From: Cymbidium sinense
Taxonomy: Eukaryota; Streptophyta; Magnoliopsida; Asparagales; Orchidaceae
Assembly: GCA_021442155.1 (NCBI GenBank)
Contig: CM038214.1
Location: forward strand, 49,296,703 to 49,360,702
DNA: 64,000 nt
Reading direction: 5' to 3'
Part shown: one piece after another, positions 1 to 10,955 of the stretch
Position numbering within the stretch: position 1 is the stretch's first letter
How the letters are laid out: the number at the start of each line of letters is the position of its first letter
Position numbers and translations under genes: made by a program
Notes under the pieces: model-generated
Databases searched by the model: none
Seen by the model: only the letters and a program-made list of their open reading frames with translations
Told to the model about the DNA's origin: nothing

Positions 1-12
1 TGTAGTCAAAAA

Positions 13-730
13 TAGAGAAAAAGAAGACCATCTCTTTGACTTGAAAGAGATTTTCAAATAGTTAAGACCATTTAACCTCAAAATGAATCCCTCAAGTGTG
101 CATTGAGTAGCTTCAAAAAAATTCCTTTGGTTTATTGTCCGACACCAAGGAATCAAAATCATTTTAGAGAAGATCAAGGAGATATTAGAATTGCAACCCC
201 CTAAAAGTTAAACTCAACTTAGATCATTATAAGGATGGTTAGCGTATTTATGATGCTTTCTATCCAATTTATCAAGAAGATGTTAACTATTCTCAGCACT
301 TGTTGAAAAGGATGCCAAGTTTAAGTGAGATGATAAGTGTGAGCATGCCTTCAAAGACATCAAGCAATACTTAATGATGTCATTAATTCTAGTACCTTAT
401 CCAAGTAAATCGCTTCATACTTTACACTACGCAGATGACCCCTTGGTGCTTTGTTGGCCCAAGTCAATGATGAAGGCAAAGAAAAGGCACTCCACTACCT
501 CAGCCAACATCTAATGCTTGCTAAGGCTAATTATCCATCCATTGAGAAGCATTTTCTAGGTTTAATCTTTGCATCCCAAAAGCTAAAACACTACATGCTT
601 CCTCATAAGGTGAACTTAATCTCTAGGATTAATCCATTACAGTATCTCATGACACGCCGATGTTTTCTGATGTTGGCTTGACGGTCGATGATCCTCTCAT
701 AGTTTGACATTACCTTCGTACCTCTCTTTA
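13..730 (+). pseudogene. gypsy RT C-terminus and RNase H, decayed
   Basis: The first 230 bases read, with interruptions, as the RT thumb/connection region (FDLKEIFK, then LRPFNLKMNPS, then ILELQPPKS). From about 445 a clean stretch gives the RNase H core: ALLAQVNDEGKEKALHYLSQ, then NYPSIEKHFLGLIFASQKL and HYMLPHKVNLIS. This matches the family pattern in which LGALLAQ..EG.E.A.YYLSR is followed by Y..IEKE.LAL.FA..K..HY. The expected HPL linker (VDFLATHPL) follows near 750. In-frame stops within the RT part and a break after position 681 show loss of function. The gypsy assignment is firm. Confidence 0.85.
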
Positions 731-834
731 TGGTGAAAGGACAACTGCTAGTAGATTTTTTAGCAACACACCCACTTCCTACTAACTCTCAGCTTAGTGA
801 TGATCTCCCTGATGAACAATTCATGAACTTAGGG

Positions 835-1130
835 ATACTAGAATTCACCACTGGGAGATGTACTTTGATGGTGTAGCTTCCTCTCAAAGCGGAGAACCAT
901 CTACTATTCAGAATGGCAAGGGTAGGAATAGTTCTCTTAACTCTGGACCGTGATGTGATGAGATTCTCATATCATTTTCCCAATCCTCGCACCAATAATG
1001 AAGCTGAATATAAGGCTCTGATTGCCAATCTCGAGTTATCCGTTACTCTAAGAATCTAGAATATCAACATCTTCAGGGATTCTTAGCTAGTTATCAACTA
1101 AATTGTTGGGTCCTACAAGGTTATAAAGCC
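835..1130 (+). pseudogene. second (archaeal-type) RNase H domain of Tat-like gypsy, decayed
   Basis: At about 852 the sequence reads WEMYFDGVASS, the usual opening of the extra RNase H of Tat elements (W.MYFDGA). About 150 bases on, codons for NNEAEYKALIANLE can be read in another frame, matching the conserved N(N/I).AEYEAL.. motif. Near 1075 a degenerate DS.L(V/I)IN motif follows. A frameshift lies between the first two motifs, and several stops follow. The domain sits between the first RNase H and integrase, exactly where the Tat lineage carries it. It is the best evidence for the lineage call. Confidence 0.7.
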
Positions 1131-1439
1131 TAAGCTCCATCACTACAATAAGTACACATAGAGTCAAGGCCCAAATCTTTAGAGGTTGCATAGTAATATG
1201 ATTCCTTATTGATATTGAACTCATCAATAAATACTCTCTTGATGGGGAGGTTGCCATTGCCAAGAAGGATGAGGAGTTAGATTTGAGGAAATCATTCATG
1301 AATTACCTAAATAAAGGCAAACTACCTCAAGAGAAGTCTCAAGCCCATCAGATGAAGTAGAGAGCACTTTCCTATGCTCTTGTTGATGGTGTCTTATTTC
1401 GACAATCTTTCGATCATACATGGTTACATTGTTTAGATA

Positions 1440-2515
1440 AGCACGAAGCCCGTAAGATCATGACTGAGGTACACTTAGGATTATGTGGAGCCAACCAATC
1501 TGGTTCAAAAATGAAAGCCAAGATTAAGAGACTAGGATACTACTGATCATCGATGATCAAAGATTGCATGGATACAGCTAGGCTATGCCACCAATGTCAA
1601 ATAAATGATGTGGTCCTAAACCAATCATCCAATATTCTACATCCTACATTGACTTCATGGCCATTCGAATGTTATGGTACCGACATAGGGTCCGATTGAT
1701 CCTCCTACTTCCAAGGGTCATGGTTAATCATCTATTACTAACTACTTTTCCAAATGGATGAAAATGATTCCACTTAGAGAGGTCACAACCATGTGCTCCA
1801 ATTTTTAGGAACCATATCGTATATAGGTTTGGAGTGCCTCGACGAATTACATATGATAATGGTACTGCATTCAAGATTATCAAGATCAACAACTTTGCTC
1901 AGAGACATAGCATAGATTGGAGATATTCTACCATCAACTACCCGAGGGCAAACCGCTTAGCAGAAGCCTTCAATAAAACTCTCATCCAAATACTAAAAAA
2001 GACACTCGACAATAATAAGCGATAGTGCCATGAGCAGTTAGTTCAAGCCTTGTGGGCCTACCACCACATATATAGAACTCCAACTCAATGAACTCCTTTC
2101 CCCTAAGTGTATGGGTCCAAAACCGTTCTATCATTAGAAGTCCAACTCCCATCACTAAGGATAGCTGTGGGTAGCAAGATCGTAATAAAGCAGAATGCCA
2201 AGTTATGGTTAGAAGATCTCAAAAGTTTGGAGAAGAGAAGCCTACGAGCATGCTAAAACATTGAGTTGTACATAGATAAAATGATTCAAGCTCACAACAA
2301 GTTGGTTTATTCTAGAGCTTTTCAAGTATGGGAACTTATTTTGGTTTTAAGGAGACTAATTGTTGCCCGTCGTAAGATGGGAGGCAAGTTTGAACCCACT
2401 TGGGATGGCCCTTTTGCCATAGAGAAGGCATACCAAGGAAGATCTTATCAACTTATTAATCATGAGGGAGAGCTCCCAATGCTTCCATTGGGCTCTACTT
2501 AAAAATATTATAAAT
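1440..2515 (+). pseudogene. gypsy integrase (zinc finger, DDE core, C-terminal tail), decayed
   Basis: The H2C2 zinc finger is recognisable: HLGLCGANQSGSK near 1471, then CHQCQ near 1587. The catalytic core follows, with a first acidic residue in ECYGTDIG (about 1668), a second in ITYDNGTAF (about 1849) and the glutamate in NRLAEAFNKTL (about 1950). These fit the D, D, E arrangement of retroviral-type integrases. After a stop near 2025 the sequence continues as ALWAYHH-YRTPTQ-TPF and VLSLEVQLPSLRI. A last open stretch (2266-2502) ends in KFEPTWDGPFAIEKAYQGRS, typical of the integrase tail of plant gypsy elements. Several stops separate the parts, so no functional integrase is encoded. Confidence 0.85.
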
Positions 2516-2712
2516 CATGTTTGAAAATAATTATCATTAATGAAAATACCATTTTGAATTCAATCTCTTCCATATTGAAAGTATTCTTATTTTTGAATCC
2601 ACCATGATGTGTTTAGGGTAGGTGTAAGGAACCAGAGTGGCATCCTATCCTTCATCGATGCAAAACAAATACAAACTACATAAAAACATATAGAACAAAC
2701 ATATATATTTTA

Positions 2713-3640
2713 TTTTGAGCTACTCTGAGTTGAGATAACACCCTGCGCTTAGTACTCTAGGTTGGTGGCGTCTTACCTACTAGTGTGTCACCAGTGGTCT
2801 TCTTGCTTTGGAGGATGTAAGTGCTATATTTTCCTTCTTTATTTGCACATTGATGACTTGTTAGTTTGGTAGGCCTTCGCATGGTAGTAAGCTACCTTAT
2901 GTTGACTTTGTTTAAGAAGATGTGAGTCTGTTATGATTTTTTCTTGGATTAGCCTTTGTGCACTACTGGGTCAAGTATATTTGAGATTTAGGATAAGTCC
3001 TCTAGCAGCTCCTTCCTTCATGACTGCTTCAAGTCCAATCTCCTTCCTCGGGGCTCCATGCTTATTAGTAGTACTAGGTCAGATAGTATTTATCTCACCT
3101 ATAATAGACTATCTCGATGATGAGTTACGCTTGGAAAGTTTTAAGCCTACACACTTTCTTTCTAGATTGATCATTAGACATCAATGGGCACGTTAGGTTG
3201 GTTGGTTCTCACTATGTTGATAGATACACAACTCATGTTGACTGATACACCTTAGGTTAGTTGGTTCTTGCACCTTAGGATACACCACTCATGGTAGATG
3301 TAAGTCTGCTATGCTTTCTCCTTAAGTTTGCCATCATACACCTATAAGCTTTCTTTTCTAGGGCTCAAGATAACGCCCCTAGCAGTACCTCCCCTGTTGG
3401 CACTATTTTGGATCACATCCTTCGCGTTCCCATTTAGACACTACCCGGGTTACTATAGGATTGGACAGTTCCCCTTTCATAGTAACCACATATGTTGTTG
3501 GAGAATCCGTCCTATGGATGTGTAGATTCTCCCATGGTCCAGTAAATCTGAGATAGGTCAAGGCCAACATAGCTCCTTCTCAGTGTGGTCCTACACCAAT
3601 AGGGTCCACAAATATATAAACAAAATATATATTCACTTAT
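2713..3640. repeat. diverged direct repeat, copy 1 (longest)
   Basis: Begins near GAGCTACTCTGAGTTGAGATA and includes a CACCAGTGGT...GATGTAAGT segment. It ends with a stretch related to GATAGGTCAAGGCCAACATAG...CTTCTCAGTG, followed by GGTCC and a 'cataaat'-like end. The same order of motifs recurs in the two copies to the right. The 197 bases between the pol relic and this copy hold nothing recognisable. Non-coding tandem repeats between pol and the 3' LTR are known in Tat elements, so this may belong to the upstream element. The short open frames here (2933-3196, 3328-3525) show no domain. Confidence 0.5.
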
Positions 3641-3689
3641 GGATTAGGAGGACACCATAGTACTTTTCTCGAAGACATCTATGTTTAGG

Positions 3690-3990
3690 CGTTAATGCAA
3701 ATCTCCCTAGAAATCTCTTGACTACTCTTGAGTTGATATAAGTCCTCAATCACTTTCAGTAGTCTCCCTAAGTCATATTTGATTTGTTGTGCTACCAATA
3801 GGTCACCCAGTGGTTTTCCCTCCTTTAAAGATGTAAGTTTTATGCCTTCTTTCGCATAGTCATTGCAGAAAGGCAACCCCTTAGGTTGGCTAGCTCTACC
3901 ATAGCCAGATTTCCCTTTGGATTTGTAAATTTGAGATATGACAAGTCCGATATAGCCCCTTCTCAGTGGGTCCATCACGACATGGTCCAT
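3690..3990. repeat. diverged direct repeat, copy 2
   Basis: Contains ACTCTTGAGTTGATATAAGT, then CACCCAGTGGTTTTCCCTCC, GATGTAAGT, the 20-mer TTAGGTTGGCTAGCTCTACC at 3881-3900 and CTTCTCAGTGGGTCCAT. The 101-codon frame on the opposite strand across this copy has no known domain and is not kept in the other copies, so I treat it as chance. Confidence 0.65.
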
Positions 3991-4106
3991 AAATTAAATC
4001 TTTTAAATTTGAATGAGCTCACATCCCCAGTGGATATGCCCTCAATTCAAAATCAAACTAAACTAAATAAACCATATCAAATCACATGAAATTATGATAA
4101 AATTCG

Positions 4107-4375
4107 TACAGACTACTTTAAGTTGACATAAGTCCCCAATGACATTCACTTAATAGTTGCCCTTGGTCAGGTTCACTATTTTTGCATCCAGTCACTTAGT
4201 TCCTCTTTGGAAGATGTAAGTCCTGCCTTCTTCTAATCATTGCACCAAAGGCAACCCTTAGGTTGGCTAGCTCTACCAGGTAGACTATGCATTTGGATTG
4301 TAAATGAGATGGGTCAAAGCTAATATAGCTTTTCTCGGTGGTTCCATTGCACCTGCGAGTCCATACATTAATTGA
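4107..4375. repeat. diverged direct repeat, copy 3
   Basis: Follows copy 2 at an offset of about 377 bases, measured between two identical 20-mers (TTAGGTTGGCTAGCTCTACC at 3881 and 4258). It keeps the order of copy 2: TTTAAGTTGACATAAGTCCCC, GGAAGATGTAAGTCCTGCC, the 20-mer, then TTTCTCGGTGGTTCCAT. It is clearly diverged from copy 2. Confidence 0.65.
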
Positions 4376-4929
4376 TTAAATTAAACCCAATCTTATTTCT
4401 CTGGTGGGTTAAATCACACCCTTCTCCAGTGGAGCCTAAATCATATATAAACAAGTCAAGCAAATAAATCAAATTCAAAACCAACCTCTCTGGAGCCAAA
4501 TTAAACCAACTCCCAATGAGTCTAAATCAAAGAAATCCAACCAAACTCTTATTCCCATGGATACATCCCAAAACATTATGAAATCAAACTCAAATCTAAT
4601 CCCAACATATAGCTCGAACCTGCTTCCTGGGAAGGTTCATATACGATCCCCAGACAGCCCATCTTTTAGATATGCCTCCACATCAATTAAAAAAAATTAA
4701 ATTAAAGGATCTTAATCCTAGTATTATAGATTCTTTTCCCCGATGGATCTTCTTTCCATAAGTCATATAATCAAATCAAATTGAAACATTATCCCAACAA
4801 ATTTTTTTCTTGCCCTCGACATAGATCCCTCACATGTCATGTCCAATGCATATGTGATCCCCAGTGGATCTCCCTCCATGTCCTTAACATGGAATTCTCA
4901 CAAATCTTATTTCTTCTCTTATGCACACC
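4376..4929. other. non-coding AT-rich spacer with recurring CCAGTGGA words
   Basis: No gene is visible. The only pattern is a short word close to CCCAGTGGATC or CTCCAGTGGAGCC that recurs (about 4025, 4427, 4735, 4857), apparently the worn end of the direct repeats to the left. The area may be the 3' non-coding part of the gypsy element. Confidence 0.4.
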
Positions 4930-6345
4930 TTTAATACTTTTAAAAGCCTAACAATGTATTCATTCAAATTACATCATTGTAATCAACATTTTATGATTTG
5001 TGATGGTGCAAGCTCAAACTAACTATACAATAGCATGCTAAACATATTATAGTGTAAATTAACACATATATTATATTATAATATATGATGTTATATTATA
5101 ATTTGTTGTAATATAATATATTTTCTAACATTACACCTCATTAGAATCACTTGAAAAAAATAACAAAATTTTCTCAAAATATGAATAATGTTCATTTTGG
5201 ATGTAAAATTGTTATTTTTCTATTAGAAATGGTACAAAATAGCATATTTTTTGTGTTCCTTTTTGGTCTGTGCCATGAATTTGGCTAAATTCTTCCATCT
5301 CAACCTTCAAATTAACATTTTTGTCAGTTTTGACCCAATGTATTATAACAAAAGTAAAACATACTAAAATGTACAATAGCATTTAGTAACACACCACCAC
5401 ATTCATATATATGTTAAGTTATATTGTTATGTACATTATATTTTAATATGCTTTCATATAATATATTATCTTACATTACACTTTAAATGAATCACTTTAA
5501 GCAAAATATTTATAAACTTTGGTTGAAAAATGAACATTTATTTTGGATGCAAAATTTCATTCTTTTGATTAAATGACACACCATAGCACACCCCCAATTA
5601 CGTTCCCTAAAGCTTACATTAAATTTGGCCAAATCCCATCATCTCTATAAATCAATATTTTTATGAATTATACCAATACAAACTCTACTACATCATACTA
5701 TAAGAAACTAAAATATGCTAACAAATACAAGTAATAATACATAATAGTATGCTATAATGCATGATGCTACACTATGTTATGGCATCTTATATTATACACT
5801 ATAACATATTATATTATATTATATTACATATCATCACAAGGGATTGCTTAAGATAAAATCATAAAATTAGTCTAAACAATAAAAAACTATATATTTTAGC
5901 ATATCAGTTACATATTTTAAATTAAAATAATATATTATGATGCCAAGCTACCTATTATGAATTTGGCCAAATTCCACCATTTTAAAGTCTAAATAAACAT
6001 TTTTATAAACAATGCTAGTGTAGGCTTGTGCATGATTGTAAAATACTAAAAGAATTTAAAATTTAGAATAATATATTATGATATATGATGTTATACTATC
6101 TACAACATATAATAGATATTTTGAACATAAAATCTTACTTTTATACTATAAACCTTTAACTACACCTAATTCCCACTTCAAATTTAACAAATTTCATCAT
6201 CGATTTATTAAATCAATATATTTATGATTTATATTATATAGACAATAATGTCATAATATAAAAATTTCATTTAACATCCAAAAACATCACTACATGCTCA
6301 AATATATGATGCTAAATTATACTATATTTGGTATTATAATATGAT
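4930..6345. repeat. ~335-345 bp AT-rich tandem repeat, about four to five diverged units
   Basis: An A/T-rich block organised in units. A segment like AATTTGGCCAAATTCCACCAT occurs at about 5278, 5622, 5960 and, weaker, 6180. It is followed about 30-40 bases later by TTTTTATGAATTATACC-like sequence (about 4987, 5320, 5655, 6000, 6220). Spacings are about 333, 335, 345 and 220. Each unit also holds a long ATATTATATTATAATATATGATG-like tract. No coding potential is seen. The block ends where the telomere-like array begins, so it could be a satellite bordering it. Confidence 0.65.
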
Positions 6346-6807
6346 TTAGGGTTAGGTTTAGAATTCAAATCTCTAATAGTCAAAGGAAAGTCTCTTGAAG
6401 ACATTTTCTTTAGCTACCATAACTATGTTAGGATTAGGTCACTCTTTAGATCTACTCCTAATGGCATCTTTATTAAAGGTTTAGGGTTTAGTGTTTAGGG
6501 TTAGTTTAGGGTTTAGAATTTAAGGTTTAGGTTTAGGGTTAGTTTAGTTTTAGGGTTTAGGGTTTGGGGTTTAGGGTTTAGGGTTTAGGGTTTAGGGTTT
6601 AGGTTTAGGTTTAGTTTATGGTTTTAGGGTTTAGGGTTTAGTTTTGGTTTAGGGTTTTAGGGGTTTAGGTTTAGGGTTTAGGTTTAGGTTTATAGTTTAA
6701 GTTTACTATTTAGTGTTTAGGGTTTAGGGTTTTAGGGTGTAGGGTTTAGGGTTTGGGGTTTAGGTTTTAGTTTAGGTTTAAGTTTTAGTTTAGATTTTGG
6801 TTTAAGA
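6346..6807 (+). repeat. degenerate TTTAGGG-type telomere-like block (left edge of array)
   Basis: Short runs of perfect TTTAGGG (about five in a row near 6567-6605) are mixed with TTTAGG, TTTTAGGG, GTTTGGGG and TTTAGTG variants. G-rich telomere polarity is on the + strand. The first 130 bases still contain non-telomeric sequence, so the edge is gradual. Confidence 0.9.
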
Positions 6808-7150
6808 TTTTTTTAAATAGAGAATAATTTCATATTCAACATTTTTCTTTTCAATTTTATCAACCAAGTAGCATCCCAAGTATTCTAAGATACAAGCGAT
6901 GATATAGATATCAAAAAATGAGAACTTTCTCAGATTGTTCCATTGGGGTGATCATTCTTTAGTTTCTCAAGCGGATCCACCATCATATCCATCTCTCCCT
7001 CTACCACCACCACAACCTCCATCCTGCCTCCATAACCACTACCACCTCCAAATCCCCACCACTATAATAACTCCACCTTCCACCTTTGCTAGATCAAGTG
7101 ACTGGGTTGGCCGGTGATGTTCTGTCATCAAGGTTCTACCCATTCCTAGG
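6808..7150 (-). pseudogene. GR-RBP 3'-end segment, copy A (reverse)
   Basis: Read on the - strand this is the end of a plant glycine-rich RNA-binding protein gene: a Gly-rich coding stretch (rich in GGT/GGA codons, complement of the CCACCACC run at 6975-7120), then 3' UTR words in reverse (complements of CTTGTGTCTTAG, TACTTGGTTGATAAAATTGAAAAG and AACATTTTTCTTTTC) and a T-run at 6808-6814, which is the A-run of the gene strand. The middle UTR part with the TCTTTACAGTAGAG word is missing, so this copy carries an internal deletion of about 60 bases. No RRM beyond its last residues and no start codon are present, so it cannot make the protein. The + strand open frame at 6935-7117 is its shadow. 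Confidence 0.75.
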
Positions 7151-8258
7151 GTTTAGGGTTAGTTTATGATTTAGGGTTTAAGGTTTAGTGTTAGTTTAGG
7201 GTTTATGATTTAGGGTTTAGGGTTTGGGGTTTAGGATTTAGGGTTGTAGGTTTTAAGGTTTAGAGTTTAGGGTTTAGTGTTTAGGGTTTAGGGTTTAAGG
7301 TTTAGGGTTTAGGGTTTTAGGGTTTGGTTTAGGGTTTAGGGTTGTAGGTTTAGGGTTTAGTGTTTAGGGTTTAGGGTTTAGGGTTTAGTTGTTTAGGGTT
7401 ATATTTCTATTTTATTTTTATTTTTTATTTTAAATTAAGTAAACTTGAAGGTCTTAGTTTTATTTATTATATTTAGTTTATTTTATTTTTTATTTTATTT
7501 TTATTTTTTTTATTTTAGGTTTATTTATTTTTGTTTAATTTATTTTAGTTTATTTTTTAGGTTTAGGTTTATTTTTAAGTTGAGTTCTATTTTATTTTTT
7601 ATTGTTAGGTTTAGGTTTTTCTTTAGGTTTAGGTTTAGGCTTTTATTTATTTCTTTAAGTTTAGGTTTTAGGTTTTATTTTAGGTTTTTTTTTTAGGTTT
7701 TATTTTTTTTAGTTTAGGTTTAGGTTTATTTTTAGTTTTAGTTTATTTAGTTTAGTTTAGGTTTAGGTTTAGGTTTAGTTTATTTTTGTTTAGGTTTATT
7801 TATTTTATTTTAATTTTTTTTAGTTTTAAGTTTAGGTTTATTTTATTTTATTTTAGGTTTAGTTTTTTTTAGTTTAAGGTTTAGGTTTATTTTTATTTAT
7901 TTTAATTTTATTTTTTTAGGTTTATTTTTTTAGGTTTAGGTTTTATTTAGTTTTATTTTAGTTTAGTTTTATTTTATTTGGGTTTTATTTTTAGTTTATT
8001 TTAGGTTTTATTTTATTTTAATTTAGTTTTTATTTTTTTCTTTTTTTAGGTTTAGGTTTAGGTTTTAGTTTAGGTTTTATTTTTATTATATTTTATTTTA
8101 GGTTTTTTATTTATTTTTTTTATTTTTCTAGTTTTTATTTAGTTTAGGTTTAGGTTTTTAGGATTTTAGGGTTTAGGGTTTAGATTTAGGTTTTTGGGCT
8201 TAGGCTTTAAGTTTTATATTTATGGTTTATGGTTTAGTTTAGGGTGTAGGGTTTAAAG
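7151..8258 (+). repeat. telomere-like block, marker, AT-rich block, telomere-like block
   Basis: 7151-7400 is TTTAGGG-rich. The boundary marker AAATTAAGTAAACTTGAAGG stands at 7432-7451. 7452-8160 is an AT-rich variant built from TTTTATTTTAGGTTTA-like words with almost no C. 8160-8258 returns to TTTAGGG words. The hydrophobic open frame at 7445-7696 is only a translation of the AT-rich repeat. Confidence 0.9.
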
Positions 8259-8360
8259 TTTTTTTAAGAATTTAGATTCAACATTTATTCTTTTCAATTT
8301 CATCAACCAAGTAGCACCAAAATTTTCTAAGACATTTGACATAGATAAAAATGAGCATTA
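8259..8360 (-). pseudogene. GR-RBP 3' UTR remnant, copy B (reverse)
   Basis: Only the last ~100 bases of the segment remain: the T-run, then complements of the TTGAATCTAAATTC and GGTGCTACTTGGTTGATGAAA words, ending shortly after the ATCTATGTC word. Coding sequence is absent. The join to the AT-rich array at about 8360 is abrupt, indicating deletion. Confidence 0.75.
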
Positions 8361-10578
8361 GGGGTTAGGTTTAGGGTTTATTTTTTTTTTAAATTAAGTA
8401 AACTAATAGGTTTAGATTTTAGTTTATTTATTTATTTTTATTTTTTAGTTTTGTATTTTATTTTAGGTTTATTTTAGTTTAGGTTTTTATTTTAGTTTAT
8501 TTTTTAGGTTTAGGTTTATTTTTTAGTTGAGTTTATATTTATTTTATTTTTTAGGTTTACGTTTTATTTTATTTTAGGTTTAGTTTAGATTTTATTTTAC
8601 ATTTATTTTAGGTTTATTTTTTTAGTTTAGGTTTAGATTTATTTTAGTTTATTTTATTTTATTTAGTTTAGGTTTAGGTTTAGGTTTACCTTATTTTAGG
8701 TTTAGGTTTAGGTTTTATTTGTTTTAGTTTAGTTTATTTTAGTGTAGGTTTAGGTTTATTTTATTTTGTTTATTTTATTTTTATTTTAGGTTTAGTTTTT
8801 CTTAGTTATGGGTTTAGGTTTTATTTTATTTATTTTTTTAGTTTTTATTTTGAAGTTTTTTAGGTTTAGCTTTTTTTATTTAGTTTTTTATTTATTTTAT
8901 TTTAGGTTTATTTTATTATTATTTTATGTTTAGTTTATTTTTAATTAGGTTTTATACTTAGGTTTATTTTATTTTTAGTTTAGCTTAGGTTTTATTTAAT
9001 TTATTTTAGTTTATTTTTAAATTTTTTACATTTTGATTTAGGTTTTATTTTATTTTATTTAAGTTTAAGTTTATTTATTTATTTATTATTAAGTTTTATT
9101 TAGTTTAGGTTTAGGTTTTAGTTTTAGGGTTTTAGTTTAGAGTTTAGGTTTATAGTTTAGGTTTAGGTTTAGGTTTTAGGGTTTAGGGTTTAGGGTTTAA
9201 GGTTAGGGTTTAGGGTTTAAGGATTAATGTTTAGGCTTTAGGGTTTAGGGTTTTGAGGGTGTAGGAATTATGGTTTAAGGTTTAGGGTTTTAGGGTTTAG
9301 GGTTTAGTGTTTAAACTTTACAATTTAGGGTTTTGAGTGTAGGAATTAAGTTTAGGTTTAGTTTTAGGTTTAGGTTTAGGTTTAGGTTTAAGGTTTAAGT
9401 TTTAGTTTAGTGTTTATGGATTTTTAGGGTTTAGTTTAGAGTTAGAATTTAGGTTAGTTTAGGTTTAAATTTAATTTTTTAGGTTTAGTTTAGGTTTTTA
9501 GGTTTAGTTTTAGTTTAGGTTATTTTAGTTTAGTTTAGGTTAGGGTTTAGGGTTTAGGGTTTAGGGTTTAGAATTTAGGGTTTAGGGTTTATGATTTATG
9601 GTTTATGGGGGTTTTTTTTTTAAAATTATAGGTAGGTTTTATTTATTTTTATTTATTTTTTGTTTATTTTATTTTTTATTTTTGTTTAGGTTTATTTTTT
9701 ATTTTTATTTATTTTAGTTTTATTATTTTAGTTTATTTTTTAGGTTTAGGTTTAGGTTTATGTTTATAGTTATTTTTTAGTTTAGTTTAATTTTTATTTT
9801 ATTTTTCAAGTTTAGGTTTTAATTTTATTTTTAGGTTTAGGTTTTAGGTTTATTTTTAGGTTATATTTTTTTGTTTAGATTTAGGCTTATTTTTAATTTA
9901 TTTTATTTTATTTGTTTAAGTTGAGGTTTCAGTTTTGGTTTATTTTATTTTTGGTTTAGGTTTAGGTTGTATTTAATTTAGTTTAGTTTATTTTAGTTTA
10001 GGTTTAGGTTTATTTTATTATGTCAATTTTATTTTTATTTTATGTTTAGGATTTTTTTTAGTTTAGGGTTTAGGTTTTATTTTTTATTTATTTTTACATT
10101 TTATTTTTATGTTTAGGTTTTATTTATTTATTTTATATATTTAGGTTTATTTTATTTTTATTTTACATTTAGTTTTATTTTATTTAGGTTTTCTATTCTT
10201 AGTTTATTAATTTTTTTTTATTTAGTTTAAGTTTTTATTTATTTTATTTTAGTTAATTTTTATTTTGTTTCTTTTTTTTCCTTTAGGTTTTGGTTTAAGT
10301 TTTAATTTATGTTTTAATTTTATTTATTTATTTTTTTAGGTTTAGGTTTATTTATTTATTTTATTATTAGGTTTTATTTAGTTTAGATTTAAGTTTTTAG
10401 GGTTTATGTTTAGGGTTTAAAGTTTGGGGTTTAGGGTTTAGGGTTGTAGGTTTTAGGGTGTAGTGTTTAGGGTTTATTTATGGTTTGAGTTTTGGGTTTT
10501 AGGGTATAGGGTTTAAGGTTTAGGTTTAGGGTTTAGGTTTTAGGTCTAAGGTTCAGGTTTTAGTTTAGGGTTTAGGGT
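8361..10578 (+). repeat. AT-rich and TTTAGGG-type array
   Basis: The marker AAATTAAGTAAACTAATAGG is at 8391-8410, followed by an AT-rich block to about 9110. A TTTAGGG-rich block runs at 9110-9610 (with perfect runs near 9541-9575), then a second AT-rich block to about 10390 and a TTTAGGG block to 10578. The + strand is nearly free of C throughout. No gene is seen. Confidence 0.9.
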
Positions 10579-10955
10579 TTTTTTTTTAAATAGAATAAAT
10601 TGATATTCAACATTTCTTCTTTTCAATTTCATCAACCAAGTAACACACCAAGTTTTCTAAGACACAAGTGATGACATAGATAAAAATAAAAGCATAGAAA
10701 ATTAAAACCCTAGATACTAGAATCATCTCTTATAGACATAGTTCCATAGAAGAGTCGGATGATCATTTGGTTCTCCGGTTCCCATCGAACCATCTCAATG
10801 GCGTGATCCACCACCATTAACCTCCACCAGCTCCTCAGGCCTCCATTTCCATGCTCCACCCTCCCAGCACCTCATCCCCACCTGTGATAACCAATGCCTC
10901 ACCTTCACCTCGATCTAGGGCGGTTGTGATGATGTTCACGTCAAGGTTGATTCTT
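10579..10955 (-). pseudogene. GR-RBP 3'-end segment, copy C (reverse)
   Basis: The - strand shows all landmarks: an NITV-region remnant next to the complement of AACCTTGACGTGAACATCATC (10928-10950), a shortened Gly-rich stretch (complements of GGTGGAG and GGAGGCCTGAGGAGC), GGTGGATCACGCC (the SYYSRGRGG area), GGTTCGATGGGAACCGGAG just before the stop, then the 3' UTR with TAGGGTTTTAATTTTC and TCATCACTTGTGTCTTAGAAAACTT. The A-run of the gene strand lies at 10579-10587. Frameshifts break the Gly-rich frame. This copy keeps GTGGATC at the site where other copies have a TGA stop. Confidence 0.8.

Larger units (their letters stand above)
1..2515 (+). mobile_element. Ty3/gypsy LTR retrotransposon pol relic (Tat-like), 5' end outside window
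   Basis: The + strand carries consecutive fragments of a gypsy polyprotein in normal order: the C-terminal part of reverse transcriptase, RNase H, a second RNase H-like segment, integrase zinc finger, integrase DDE core and the integrase tail. The order RT-RNase H-second RNase H-integrase is the known hallmark of the Tat lineage of plant gypsy elements, so Tat is my inference. Reading frames are broken by many stops and frameshifts, so the element is dead. No LTR, primer-binding site or gag is visible: gag and protease would lie left of the window, and no right LTR could be recognised. Confidence 0.85.

Noticed and set aside
3685..3990. 101-codon open frame on the - strand
   Set aside because: It lies within one copy of the diverged direct repeat, is not kept in the other copies and has no recognisable domain.
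7445..7696. Hydrophobic open frame of 83 codons
   Set aside because: It is a translation of the AT-rich telomere-derived repeat (F, Y, I, L and R only) with no counterpart in other blocks.
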